A DNA stretch of 45,806 nt from WTAW01 sp964540205 (lineage in GTDB: Bacteria > Acidobacteriota > Aminicenantia > Aminicenantales > Aminicenantaceae), in the NCBI GenBank assembly GCA_964540205.1, contig CAZIMJ010000033.1:1-45806 (forward strand), in the 5' to 3' direction. The notes beneath the pieces were generated by a model. It saw only the letters and a list, made by a program, of their open reading frames with translations. It ran no database searches and was not told where the DNA came from. This document shows positions 23,499 to 31,984 of this stretch, one piece after another. The position numbers were made by a program, and so were the translations under genes. The stretch's first letter is position 1, and every line of letters begins with the position of its first letter.

Positions 23499-24503
23499 AT
23501 GAAAATCGTGGTTCGTGCACCAAACTGGATCGGAGACGCCATCCTCTCCCTGCCGGCATTGGCCTCCTTGCAAAAGAACTTCCCCGACGCGGAGATCTGG
23601 GTTACTGCCTCTGAGTGGACGAAAGGAATTTTCGCCCCTCTGGATTGGGTCAGTGGAACGATTTCCCTCTCAAATAAAAACAATTATAAAAATGTACGAT
23701 TAGATGCCCAAAAATTGAAGGAACATGTCTTTGATATCGGCATCCTTTTCACAAACTCCTTTGGTTCGGCCCTCCTGTTCTCCCTGGCGAAAATCCCTCA
23801 ACGATGGGGATATGCAAGGGATGGGCGCCATCTCCTGCTGACCAAACGCTTGCGGACATCTTCCCTCGTAGCACCCCGGCATCACATCCAGTACTACCTC
23901 TCCCTCATCTCTAAGCTGGGATTGGAGACGGAAACGGCACAGCTGGATTTCCCGTTGACCGCTGAAGCCGTGTCTCAAGCAAAAGGCCTCCTCCGATCGC
24001 TCTCCGTGGACATGAATGAACCGATCATCATCTTCAGCCCAGGAGCCTCTTACGGCCCCGCCAAGCGTTGGCCAGCGTCTTTTTTCTCTCGCCTTGCGAC
24101 ACTGCTACAGACACACCATGATGCGGAGATCCTCATCATCGGCTCTGATGCGGACAAAGAGATCGCTGCGTCCATCGCAGCCCCCATGTCAAAAAAGCCC
24201 ATTGACCTGACAGGGAAGACGACACTCCCGCAGCTGGCTGGAGCGATAAGCCAATCTGTCCTTTTCATCACCAACGACTCAGGCCCTATGCACTTGGCCA
24301 ACGCCCTCAAGGTCCCAGTGGTTGCCATTTTTGGGCCCACAGACCCCAGGATCACAGGGCCATACCAAAGACCCTCGAAGGTGCTCAAGAGCCAGGTGCC
24401 GTGTTGGCCCTGCTCTTACAGGGAATGTCCGTTCGAGCACCAATGCATGACCCAAATATCGCCAGAGATGGTCCATGAGGAGTGCCAAGACTTCCTGAAA
24501 TGA
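23499..24503 (+). CDS. waaF: Glycosyltransferase family 9, ADP-heptose:LPS heptosyltransferase
   Basis: 334 residues from the ATG at 23499; the frame upstream to 23352 runs through the dispersed repeat and is not family-like. GT-B fold: the N-terminal half starts KIVVRAPNWIGDAILSLPAL, and the C-terminal nucleotide-sugar half has SPGASYGPAKRWP and TNDSGPMHLANALKVPVVAI followed by FGPTDP. This matches WaaF-type enzymes that add heptose to the LPS inner core. A CWPCSYRECPFEHQC cluster near the C-terminus is typical of this branch. It overlaps the next gene, a GmhB-type phosphatase, by 4 bases (ATGA), supporting a heptose role. Confidence 0.9.
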   Translation: MKIVVRAPNWIGDAILSLPALASLQKNFPDAEIWVTASEWTKGIFAPLDWVSGTISLSNKNNYKNVRLDAQKLKEHVFDIGILFTNSFGSALLFSLAKIPQRWGYARDGRHLLLTKRLRTSSLVAPRHHIQYYLSLISKLGLETETAQLDFPLTAEAVSQAKGLLRSLSVDMNEPIIIFSPGASYGPAKRWPASFFSRLATLLQTHHDAEILIIGSDADKEIAASIAAPMSKKPIDLTGKTTLPQLAGAISQSVLFITNDSGPMHLANALKVPVVAIFGPTDPRITGPYQRPSKVLKSQVPCWPCSYRECPFEHQCMTQISPEMVHEECQDFLK

Positions 24504-25090
24504 AAAGAAGAGCCGTTTTTCTCGACAGAGATGGGACGTTAAACAAAGACGTGGGATATCCCAATTCCTTTGAAGCCATAGAGGTCTATCCCTACAGCTA
24601 TGAGGCTGTAAGGAGAATAAATAATGCCGGATTCCTCGCCGTGGTCATGACGAACCAATCCGGGATAGGCAGGGGGCTCATCGAAGAGAAAAAATTAAGG
24701 GATATCCACCAAAGAATGCTCGATCTATTCATCAAGAACAACGCCCGACTGGACGGATTCTACTACTGCCCTCACTACATAAATTCTGTAAATCCCAAAT
24801 ATAGAAAAGATTGCGCTTGCCGAAAACCCAACCCTGGGATGGCCCTGAAAGCAGCGGAGGACCTAAACATCTTGCTCAAGGGCTCCTATATGGTCGGTGA
24901 CAAAATGGAGGACATCGAATTTGGCTTGAACTTCGATGCCACGCCTGTGCTTCTCCTCACAGGCCATGGACAGAAGGCGCTCCGGAAGCTCTCGGAAAAG
25001 GGCCTACAGCCTGCCCATGTGGCAAAAGATCTGCTCGAAGCCATAGATTGGGTTCTCGAAAACGAAAGGAAAACCTCTTCTTCAGAATAG
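24500..25090 (+). CDS. gmhB: HAD-family D-glycero-manno-heptose 1,7-bisphosphate 7-phosphatase
   Basis: 196 residues from the ATG at 24500 overlapping the waaF stop. HAD motif I is FLDRDGTLNKDVGYP, motif II lies in VVMTNQSGIGRG, and motif IV includes YMVGDKMEDIEFG. The zinc-binding loop is present as CPHYINSVN...CACRKPNPGM. These features match GmhB, which makes heptose 1-phosphate for ADP-heptose synthesis. gmhA and hldE are not in the window. Confidence 0.9.
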   Translation: MKRRAVFLDRDGTLNKDVGYPNSFEAIEVYPYSYEAVRRINNAGFLAVVMTNQSGIGRGLIEEKKLRDIHQRMLDLFIKNNARLDGFYYCPHYINSVNPKYRKDCACRKPNPGMALKAAEDLNILLKGSYMVGDKMEDIEFGLNFDATPVLLLTGHGQKALRKLSEKGLQPAHVAKDLLEAIDWVLENERKTSSSE

Positions 25091-25164
25091 GAGAAATGCG
25101 TGTGCGAAGCGGTAACAGTCAATAAATCTGGATTCTGTGCTCTGAATTCAGTATTCTAGATAAT

Positions 25165-27318
25165 ATGATCCGTTTTGACGACATCCTGGAGAAAGCGTCC
25201 TCATCCTACACGGAGCAGGAAATCACGCTTCTCAAAAAGGCCTATGTGTTTGCGGCGCGCGCACACAAAGGCCAAATCCGCCGTTCTGGAGAGCCCTACC
25301 TCAGCCATCCATTGGAGGTCGCCAACATTCTGGCCGACATGAAAATGGATACCACAACTCTTGTTGCCGGGATCCTGCATGACGTCCTGGAGGATACAGA
25401 AGTCACGGCTCCAGAGATAGAAGAGACCTTTGGCAAAGAGGCCGCTCTCTTGATCGAGGGCATTACCAAGATCAGCTTGGTCGAAGTATCCTCGCCAGAA
25501 TCCCGGAAAGCCGAAAGCATCCGCAAGATCATCCTGGCCATGACAGATGATGTTCGGGTCATCTTTATTAAGCTCGCAGACCGGATCCACAACCTGAAAA
25601 CACTCAAGTTTTTGCCAGAGAACAAGCAAAAACAGATCGCACGGGAAACGCTGGAGATCTACGCTCCTATTGCCAACCGGCTGGGGATGGGGAGGATCAA
25701 GGCTGAGCTTGAGGACCTTTCCTTCCGTTATGTCGATCCTGAGAACTACTTTAAAATCGCATCACTCATGGATCCTCTGAAGAAAAAAGCAGAAAAAGAG
25801 CTCAGGGGCATCCAAAAAACTCTCAAGCAACTGATGGAAGAGCATCAGATCCCGGCTGAAATATTCTACAGGATCAAGCGCCCCTACAGCATCTTCAACA
25901 AGATGGTTCGGCGAAACGTCCCCTTCGACCAGGTCTTTGATTTTATGGCTTTGAGATTGATCTCGGATACGATAAAAAATTGCTACTCAGCTCTCGGCAT
26001 CGTGCATCAGAACTGGCCGCATATTCCATACAGGTTCAGAGATTATATCGCCATGCCTAAGCCGAATCTGTACCAGGCCCTGCACACGACGATCATCACA
26101 GAAAAAAAACAGACCATAGAAATCCAGCTCCGCACTCAAGATATGCACGACCTGGCAGAAAACGGCATCTCAGCGCACTGGCGATACAAAGAGGCTGACC
26201 CCAAGGCCTTAATGAAAGAGGATAAAAGGCTAATCTGGCTGCGGGAGGTCGCAGAGCTTTACAAAGAACAAAAAAGTCCCAGGGAATTTTTAAAAAGCCT
26301 GAAAACGGACCTCATTCCAGAAGAAGTCTATGTGTTCACTCCCCAAGGGACGGTTATCACTCTTCCCTTGGGTGCGACGGTTCTCGACTTTGCCTTCCGT
26401 ATTCATTCTGAACTGGGTCTTCATGCCGGAGGCGCCAAAATCAATGCGAAACTGGCACCCTTAAAAACCATCCTCAAACCCGGGGAGATCGTAGAAATCC
26501 TGGAAAACCCGAATGCGATCCCAAGCAGAGATTGGTTGAACGCGGCCTACACGTCAACGGCCAGGCATCATATCAAACGTTGGCTCAATCAACAGGAGCG
26601 GATAAAAAACATCCAGCTCGGGAAAAAAATGTGGGACAAAGAGCTGGGAAAATACACCCTTCCACCTGGGGTGAGAAAAGGCCCCGCAATGTGGATGCGT
26701 ATTTCTCAGGCTGTCCCGTTCGAAATGGAAAAGATGGACGATTTCTACGCTCTTTTGGGGTTCGGAAAGGTCGTTTCCAACAAACGGCTGATGGAAAAAA
26801 TCTTCCCAGAGATGGACCTAACCGCAAAAAAAGAATCTCTTCTCGGAAGGGTAGTCACAAAAGTTAAGAAGAAACCCGAAACGGTCGTCCTCGTGAAAAA
26901 TGAGAAAGGGGCCTCGACAAAACTCGCAAAATGCTGCAATCCCATAAAGGGAGAGCCGATCACTGGATATATGACCTCTGGTAAAGGCATAACGGTCCAT
27001 TCACTCCGGTGTCCTCTCGTCACGAAAGAAATTCTCGATCCACAACGAATGATCGAAGCGTCGTGGGACAAGGCAATCAAAGGCGTTTTTTCTGGAAAGC
27101 TCTTGATCAAAGGGGAGGATTCACCCGGTGTCCTGGCAAGGCTCACGACGGTGATCGCTCAACAAAAGGGCAACATCACAAAAGCCGAAGTGATCACATT
27201 CCTTGACAAAAAGGCAGAGATCAAGCTCACGCTCAACATATGGGATATTGAACACCTCGAAAACATCATAGAGAAGATCTCAGGGATCAAAGAAATCTTT
27301 TCGGTGGAAAGAGTGTAG
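25165..27318 (+). CDS. spoT: Bifunctional (p)ppGpp synthetase/hydrolase, RelA/SpoT (Rsh) family
   Basis: 717 residues. The N-terminal HD hydrolase keeps its metal ligands (H48 in LSHPLEV, H72-D73 in LHDVLEDTE, D139 in KLADRIHNL). The synthetase domain follows with FYRIKRPYSIFNKM, FDFMALRLISDTI, YRFRDYIAMPKPNLYQALHT and the EIQLRT motif. Next come a TGS domain (EVYVFTPQGTVITLPLGATV), a zinc-finger-like CC region (KLAKCCNPIKGEPITGY) and a C-terminal ACT domain (SPGVLARLTTVIAQQKGNI). Both activities look intact, so it is probably a long Rsh that both makes and degrades the alarmone. It ends 3 bases from the convergent rpmB. Confidence 0.95.
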   Translation: MIRFDDILEKASSSYTEQEITLLKKAYVFAARAHKGQIRRSGEPYLSHPLEVANILADMKMDTTTLVAGILHDVLEDTEVTAPEIEETFGKEAALLIEGITKISLVEVSSPESRKAESIRKIILAMTDDVRVIFIKLADRIHNLKTLKFLPENKQKQIARETLEIYAPIANRLGMGRIKAELEDLSFRYVDPENYFKIASLMDPLKKKAEKELRGIQKTLKQLMEEHQIPAEIFYRIKRPYSIFNKMVRRNVPFDQVFDFMALRLISDTIKNCYSALGIVHQNWPHIPYRFRDYIAMPKPNLYQALHTTIITEKKQTIEIQLRTQDMHDLAENGISAHWRYKEADPKALMKEDKRLIWLREVAELYKEQKSPREFLKSLKTDLIPEEVYVFTPQGTVITLPLGATVLDFAFRIHSELGLHAGGAKINAKLAPLKTILKPGEIVEILENPNAIPSRDWLNAAYTSTARHHIKRWLNQQERIKNIQLGKKMWDKELGKYTLPPGVRKGPAMWMRISQAVPFEMEKMDDFYALLGFGKVVSNKRLMEKIFPEMDLTAKKESLLGRVVTKVKKKPETVVLVKNEKGASTKLAKCCNPIKGEPITGYMTSGKGITVHSLRCPLVTKEILDPQRMIEASWDKAIKGVFSGKLLIKGEDSPGVLARLTTVIAQQKGNITKAEVITFLDKKAEIKLTLNIWDIEHLENIIEKISGIKEIFSVERV

Positions 27319-27321
27319 CGG

Positions 27322-27513
27322 TTAGAGGGTCTTGGTCACTTTGCCCGAACGAAGGCACCGTGTGCAAACCCAGATCTTTTTTGGGCCTGATTGGGTCTGT
27401 GCTTTGACGTGCTGCAGATTAGGCTTCCATTTTTTCTTAGAGGCCTTATGTGAATGGCTGACCGACTGACCGAAGCTCGGCCCTTTTCCGCAAACATTGC
27501 ATACTTTTGGCAT
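27322..27513 (-). CDS. rpmB: Ribosomal protein bL28
   Basis: 63 residues: MPKVCNVCGKGPSFGQSVSH, then KWKPNLQHVKAQ and KKIWVCTRCLRSGKV. Two CxxC pairs mark the zinc-binding form. It stands alone on the minus strand; its gene ends almost touch spoT, leaving no room for a separate terminator. Confidence 0.95.
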   Translation of the reverse strand: MPKVCNVCGKGPSFGQSVSHSHKASKKKWKPNLQHVKAQTQSGPKKIWVCTRCLRSGKVTKTL

Positions 27514-27694
27514 TTTTTTCTCTCTTAAAAAATACGTTTATACCACAAATCCAAAGAAATTCCAAATACATCTTTGCTGGTCGACAATATCTTCAATGTA
27601 TACAGGTGTCCCCATTATGTAACAATTCTGACGGGAGGTCGACATCTCTTTCTCTGGAGGATTTGGTACAAATATTGCAGCATTGTCGGGGTGC

Positions 27695-27723
27695 TTGACG
27701 AAATAAACAAAAAACAGTACTGT
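27695..27723 (+). promoter_or_regulatory. Possible promoter for the TPR lipoprotein operon
   Basis: TTGACG (27695-27700), 17-base spacer, TACTGT (27718-27723). The -35 is good and the -10 weak. The start codon at 27742 would be only about 12 bases from the predicted transcription start, so the true promoter may lie elsewhere in 27514-27741, which holds no supported gene. Confidence 0.3.
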
Positions 27724-27741
27724 AGATTCAGAGGATTTGTG

Positions 27742-28101
27742 ATGAAGATTAAACATATCATTTGGGCGCTTGCCCTACTCCCGATCGTTTTAGTAATCAC
27801 TCAATGTGCCTCCTCTATCCCCTCCGACCAAATGCGTTTTGGCATCGAAGCTGCTAAGCTGGACTTGTGGGATGAAGCCATATTCCGGTGGAAAAAAGTT
27901 TTACAAAATGATCCCAACTCCGCTTCAGCGCACAACAACCTTGCGGTGGCGTATGAAAAAAAATCGCTATGGGAAGAGGCCAAAAACGAGTATGAGCTGG
28001 CCTTAAAGATCAGGCCGGATGATAAACATATCAATGCCAATTATCAACAATTTACAAAACGCTATGAGGCTAGAAAAGATGAGATTCCTAAAAATCGATA
28101 A
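27742..28101 (+). CDS. TPR-repeat lipoprotein
   Basis: 119 residues from the ATG at 27742, with AGAGGA 6 bases upstream; the longer frame to 27574 is not credible. A short signal with a possible lipobox (VLVITQC, with an unusual Gln before Cys) is followed by about two TPR units (MRFGIEAAKLDLWDEAIFRW, SASAHNNLAVAYEKKSLWEE). Such small TPR lipoproteins often act as adaptors in outer-membrane assemblies. It is the first of three genes with the next lipoprotein (23-bp overlap) and the large peptidase/barrel protein. Confidence 0.8.
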   Translation: MKIKHIIWALALLPIVLVITQCASSIPSDQMRFGIEAAKLDLWDEAIFRWKKVLQNDPNSASAHNNLAVAYEKKSLWEEAKNEYELALKIRPDDKHINANYQQFTKRYEARKDEIPKNR

Positions 28102-28747
28102 ATGTGTTTGGTTGCTCCCTGTGCTTATCCTGTATTCCTGTTCATCCGGGGGGCAATACTGGCGGGTACGGGTGGAAATACCCAGGCCTGTCTCCTTCGA
28201 GTTGGCGCGCTTCCAAGAGATGGTCGTTACAGACTTTCTCGTGTTGAAGGAAAGATCAGATTTCGACCTGAACAAAGAGACCACCGAATACTTCGCCTTT
28301 GAATTCGGAAAAAACATCCAGGTCCCCGTTTCGAGAGCCGAGGTCGCACCCGAGAGGGTTGAGACTTTTGAGCAAGAGGATTTTTGGAAAGACATCCCGA
28401 CAGCAAATGAAGACGCCATTATTTTTACAGGAACGATCGACTACAAATCAGAAGTCCGGAAAGCCCTTGTTGATAGAGAAAAACGTCAGTTCGAAGACCC
28501 TTTCCCAGAAAACACAGCCCTCGAAGAGCGAAAGTTTTTCACGCTTTTTTTCAGTCTCTATCTGATCGATTCGAAGACTGGAAAAATTCTCTACCAGAAA
28601 AGTTTTAAAGAAACACAGAACTATCAGAATCCGAACCAGACGGCCTACTTTGCATATTTTGACCTCATTCAATCGGTCAAAGATAAGCTTTTCCAGGCTT
28701 TTCTGGGCGAGGAGCTTCTCCAAGAAAGATATCTCATTGCCAAGTAA
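28079..28747 (+). CDS. Lipoprotein of unknown function
   Basis: 222 residues from an ATG at 28079. The signal ends at a lipobox, LPVLILYSC. The mature part contains beta-rich stretches and a segment reading AIIFTGTIDYKSEVRKAL followed by FFTLFFSLYLIDSKTGKILY. That pattern resembles lipoproteins of the CsgG/LptE-like envelope class, which recruit to outer-membrane complexes, but no family is certain. It overlaps the TPR lipoprotein gene by 23 bases and precedes the peptidase/barrel gene by 12. Confidence 0.65.
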   Translation: MRFLKIDKCVWLLPVLILYSCSSGGQYWRVRVEIPRPVSFELARFQEMVVTDFLVLKERSDFDLNKETTEYFAFEFGKNIQVPVSRAEVAPERVETFEQEDFWKDIPTANEDAIIFTGTIDYKSEVRKALVDREKRQFEDPFPENTALEERKFFTLFFSLYLIDSKTGKILYQKSFKETQNYQNPNQTAYFAYFDLIQSVKDKLFQAFLGEELLQERYLIAK

Positions 28748-28759
28748 TCAGGAGCCCCG

Positions 28760-31723
28760 ATGAAAAAACATATAAAAATTCTTGTCTGTGTCTCATTTTT
28801 TGTGCTTGTGGCACAAATGGGATTTGGCCAATATTATTACTTTCCCTATTACGGAAAGAACAAAGTCAATTACGTCAATTTTCAGTGGGATAAATATGAG
28901 ACCGCACATTTCGACATCTATTACTACACAAAAGACATGAGAACCTTGAAACTGCTCGCTTCTCTTGCAGAGAGCGCTTACCAAACGATTAGCCGTGATA
29001 TCAAGCATGAGCTCTCAGCTCCCGTTCCTCTGCTCTTCTACAAGACGATGACCGATTTCCAGCAGACCAATCTGTACAACATCCCCGACGGCGTCCTTGG
29101 TGTGGCAGAGCCGCTTCTTTACCGGGTCGCCCTGCACGGGGATATGCCCCCGGACGAATTGCAAGATCTCATCGCTCACGAATTGACCCACATCTTCGAG
29201 TACGACCTTCTCTGGGGAAGCCCTGGCGGTGTAATCTATGCCGTCTCTCAGCCCCCTCTCTGGATCATGGAGGGATTTTCCGAGTACAACACCGGAAACT
29301 GGTCCTCCTGGTCCTCCTTGATCGTCAGGGACACTGTGCTCAACGACAGAATGCCCGACATGACAGATCGCGGAAATCTTTATTCCCAATACCCGATGCC
29401 GCGCGACCCTGCGTATGACTTCGGACATGCCATGTATGAATTCATAGAGGAAGAATTCGGGAAAAACGGAGTTCGAGAGTTCTGGCAATCTATGAAAAAC
29501 TCCTCCTTTATCGGGCGGTCCGACCCGATCCAGAAGGTCTTTAACCTAAAACCTCAGGAGTTCAACCACGCATTTAAAAAATACCTGCGTGCAAAATACA
29601 AACACCTGCTCCTGAGAGACAACCCCGAAGATTACAGCCTTCCTATGGGCCCTCAGTTTCCCCTGAACAATTATTACTTTGCCTTCTCCCACTCCCTTTC
29701 TCCATCCGGAGATGTCGTGGCAGTGCTTACGTACAGCGTCAAAGACGCGGACATTGACGTCGTCCTTCTTTCCACCAAAGATGGAAAGGTCCTCAAGAAC
29801 ATCACCAAGGGGTACACACTCGAGTATGAGTTCATCCGTTACAGCATCGACCCGTCCGAGGGAAGACTTGTAGCCTGGTCTCCGGATGGTGACAGGATCG
29901 CCTTTTTCGGCCGGTCTGGACAGAAGCATTCTCTGTTCATCATCAACGCCTTGACGGGAAAAACCCTCATGGATGTCCCAATTCCCCAGGACCAGCCGAC
30001 CTCACCAGCCTTTTTTCCTGCCGGTGATGCGCTTCTTTATGTTGCTTTCGACAAAGGCATTCATGACATATACAAGATCGACTTGACAACCGAGGAAGTC
30101 CTAAACTTAACACAAGACGAGCTCTACGAGAAGGCTGTCACCATATCGCCAGACGCAGAGAACGCCGCCTACACGATCAGGCTCGATAATTTTGATAAGA
30201 TCTTCATCTCTCCTCTCGACAACCTCAAGAAAAAAACACAGTTGACCTTTGGCCCCGGAAACAACATTACTCCCGCATTCTCGAAGGACGCCACCGAGAT
30301 CTTTTTTTCCGGAGACACGAGAGAAGCCTATAACATTTACTCCGTATCCCTGGAAACCGGTGATCTCAATCGTTATACAGATGTCCGGACCGGGAACTTT
30401 TTTCCTTCGCCGCTTCCGAACGAACCGAATACTGTGGTTTTTTCCTCCTTCAACAAGGGATCATTCCAGATCTACAAAAGTAAACTCGAGCCCGAAGTAG
30501 AGAAGACCGTAACGTTTGATGTGATCGAACCTGAGGAAACATATGAACAGTTCGAGCCCATCCTGACACTCGAGGTGAACAAGGACGAGATCGAACCGCA
30601 GAAAGGGATAGGAAAGTTCTATCTCATAGGGCGGCCCCCTGTGGAAGCCGTTATATCGACCGATGGCTCCATCTATGGGGGAACCGCCATCGCTTTTTCC
30701 GACCTGTTCGCCGACTATTCCTTCTCCATCCTCGCATATCAGGTCAGGAGTTACCGCTCGTACCAATTCTCATTCTATAATCTGAAGAACCGGCTCCAGT
30801 ACGCCGTGGAGCTCTATGCCTACACCTTATTCTACTATCCTTCCTATACCTACTACGATCCCTACCTGTACAACTTTCTGAGTTACTCCGATGCCATCTC
30901 GACGCGAAGTATATCTGGCGCGACGGTCAGTACGTTTTATCCGTTCAACAGGTTTTACCGTGCACAGGCCTCCGTGTTCTTCCAGCGCTGGGAAGAAGAT
31001 TTCTTCGACCCCTACATGAATCAGGTCCTCGATTACAGAGGAACACAGTACAACTATTTCTTGAATGGGAACATGCTGGGTCTTACCTTTTCTCTCGTCG
31101 GAGAAACCACCCGCTTCAAGTATTTTGGCCCGGTTTCCGGCAACACGTTTTCAGTCTCCGTTCAGCAAGCCCTCCCGGTGTCTGATAGCTTCCTCTCGAA
31201 CACAACGCTGCGAGCAGATCTGCGCACATATCTGCATCTCGGGAGTGACGCGCTCTTCGCCTTAAGGGTCAAACTATTTGGAAGCTATGGGAAAACCCCG
31301 TACATTACTTATTTCGGGGGCAACAACGAGATCCGCTCCGCGTATTACTACTCCCTCACTGGGACCGAAGCCTGGTTCGGAAATCTCGAATTTCGAATCC
31401 CGATTGTGCATCAATGGACAACTCTCTTAGGATTGCTCGGCCCTGTGCGTGGCACGCTTTTTGCCGACATCGCCCGGTCGAGAATGAAGGGCTTTCCAGC
31501 GAAGTACTATGGTTATGAAGGGCTGGATGAAAATGATATCCCCATTCTTTATGAATATGAAGCCATAGGCTCGTACGGATTCGGATTTCAAGCCTACTTT
31601 TTAGGTTTACCCATACATATCGAATTTGTGAAGGGAATGGAGTGGCGAGACATCAGCAAGCCCTTCGATTGGGATGTTACGACTGGTTGGATGACAAAGT
31701 TCTGGATTGGATTTGACTTTTAG
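28760..31723 (+). CDS. Exported gluzincin-type metallopeptidase, TolB-like propeller and outer-membrane barrel fusion
   Basis: 987 residues. Signal peptide (residues 1-~23, ending QMGFG). A peptidase-MA-like domain has HELTH at 140-144 and a third zinc ligand candidate E171 in WIMEGFSEY. Residues about 300-600 are WD40/TolB-type repeats (LVAWSPDGDRIAFFGRSG, AFSKDATEIFFSGDTREAYN). The last ~350 residues are aromatic, alternating beta strands ending in TKFWIGFDF, with a terminal Phe as in barrels inserted by BamA. Together this suggests a surface or periplasm-facing protease anchored in the outer membrane. AGGAG lies 5 bases before the ATG. It is the last gene of a three-gene unit with two lipoproteins that may form its complex. 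Confidence 0.85.
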   Translation: MKKHIKILVCVSFFVLVAQMGFGQYYYFPYYGKNKVNYVNFQWDKYETAHFDIYYYTKDMRTLKLLASLAESAYQTISRDIKHELSAPVPLLFYKTMTDFQQTNLYNIPDGVLGVAEPLLYRVALHGDMPPDELQDLIAHELTHIFEYDLLWGSPGGVIYAVSQPPLWIMEGFSEYNTGNWSSWSSLIVRDTVLNDRMPDMTDRGNLYSQYPMPRDPAYDFGHAMYEFIEEEFGKNGVREFWQSMKNSSFIGRSDPIQKVFNLKPQEFNHAFKKYLRAKYKHLLLRDNPEDYSLPMGPQFPLNNYYFAFSHSLSPSGDVVAVLTYSVKDADIDVVLLSTKDGKVLKNITKGYTLEYEFIRYSIDPSEGRLVAWSPDGDRIAFFGRSGQKHSLFIINALTGKTLMDVPIPQDQPTSPAFFPAGDALLYVAFDKGIHDIYKIDLTTEEVLNLTQDELYEKAVTISPDAENAAYTIRLDNFDKIFISPLDNLKKKTQLTFGPGNNITPAFSKDATEIFFSGDTREAYNIYSVSLETGDLNRYTDVRTGNFFPSPLPNEPNTVVFSSFNKGSFQIYKSKLEPEVEKTVTFDVIEPEETYEQFEPILTLEVNKDEIEPQKGIGKFYLIGRPPVEAVISTDGSIYGGTAIAFSDLFADYSFSILAYQVRSYRSYQFSFYNLKNRLQYAVELYAYTLFYYPSYTYYDPYLYNFLSYSDAISTRSISGATVSTFYPFNRFYRAQASVFFQRWEEDFFDPYMNQVLDYRGTQYNYFLNGNMLGLTFSLVGETTRFKYFGPVSGNTFSVSVQQALPVSDSFLSNTTLRADLRTYLHLGSDALFALRVKLFGSYGKTPYITYFGGNNEIRSAYYYSLTGTEAWFGNLEFRIPIVHQWTTLLGLLGPVRGTLFADIARSRMKGFPAKYYGYEGLDENDIPILYEYEAIGSYGFGFQAYFLGLPIHIEFVKGMEWRDISKPFDWDVTTGWMTKFWIGFDF

Positions 31724-31737
31724 GTCCTAAAAATAAC

Positions 31738-31762
31738 AGGAATTCTCCGCCATTCCTTTTTT
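31738..31762 (+). terminator. Probable intrinsic terminator after the peptidase/barrel gene
   Basis: AGGAAT (31738-31743) pairs with ATTCCT (31752-31757) across an 8-base loop, followed by a T run to 31762. The stem is short and AU-rich, but position (15 bases after the stop) and U-tract fit. Confidence 0.45.
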
Positions 31763-31776
31763 CAGAGAAAAAAGCC

Positions 31777-31853
31777 ATTCATAAATTCATGCGCTTTCAG
31801 CAGAAAGTGTTGATATCAAGTCATTTATAATTGTATCGACTTTTTTTACGAAT
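31777..31853. repeat. Degenerate member of the inverted-end element family
   Basis: The right end (31833-31853) read on the minus strand, ATTCGTAAAAAAAGTCGATA, matches the inner arm of the 6.3 kb element at most positions. The left end (from ATTCATAAATTC) is only partly preserved. It lies between the peptidase gene and the dnaA promoter. Confidence 0.4.
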
Positions 31854-31869
31854 ATTTCATGAATTCCGC

Positions 31870-31898
31870 TTGAAAATGGGAATTTGTGGTGCTATTAT
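31870..31898 (+). promoter_or_regulatory. Promoter of dnaA
   Basis: TTGAAA (31870-31875), 17-base spacer, TATTAT (31893-31898). Transcription would start near 31905, giving a leader that contains the inverted DnaA-box pair. Confidence 0.6.
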
Positions 31899-31939
31899 AT
31901 GCGGGCCTTCTCGCAACCCACTCTCAGCATCTATGAAGG

Positions 31940-31970
31940 TTTTCCACAGGTGTGAAAATTTCTGTGGAAA
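31940..31970. promoter_or_regulatory. Inverted pair of DnaA-box-like sites before dnaA
   Basis: TTTCCACAG (31941-31949) and CTGTGGAAA (31962-31970) form a perfect 9-bp inverted repeat. TTTTCCACA at 31940-31948 is one base from the DnaA box. An alternative GTG start of dnaA (31952) lies in the loop. Fits autoregulation by DnaA, or a leader hairpin. Confidence 0.5.
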
Positions 31971-31984
31971 TCTCGTCAAAACAG

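Noticed and set aside
23057..23683. Minus-strand frame of 208 codons crossing the dispersed repeat.
   Set aside because: It runs through the FmdB-type tail, the repeat and the start of waaF, and the second repeat copy does not keep the frame open.
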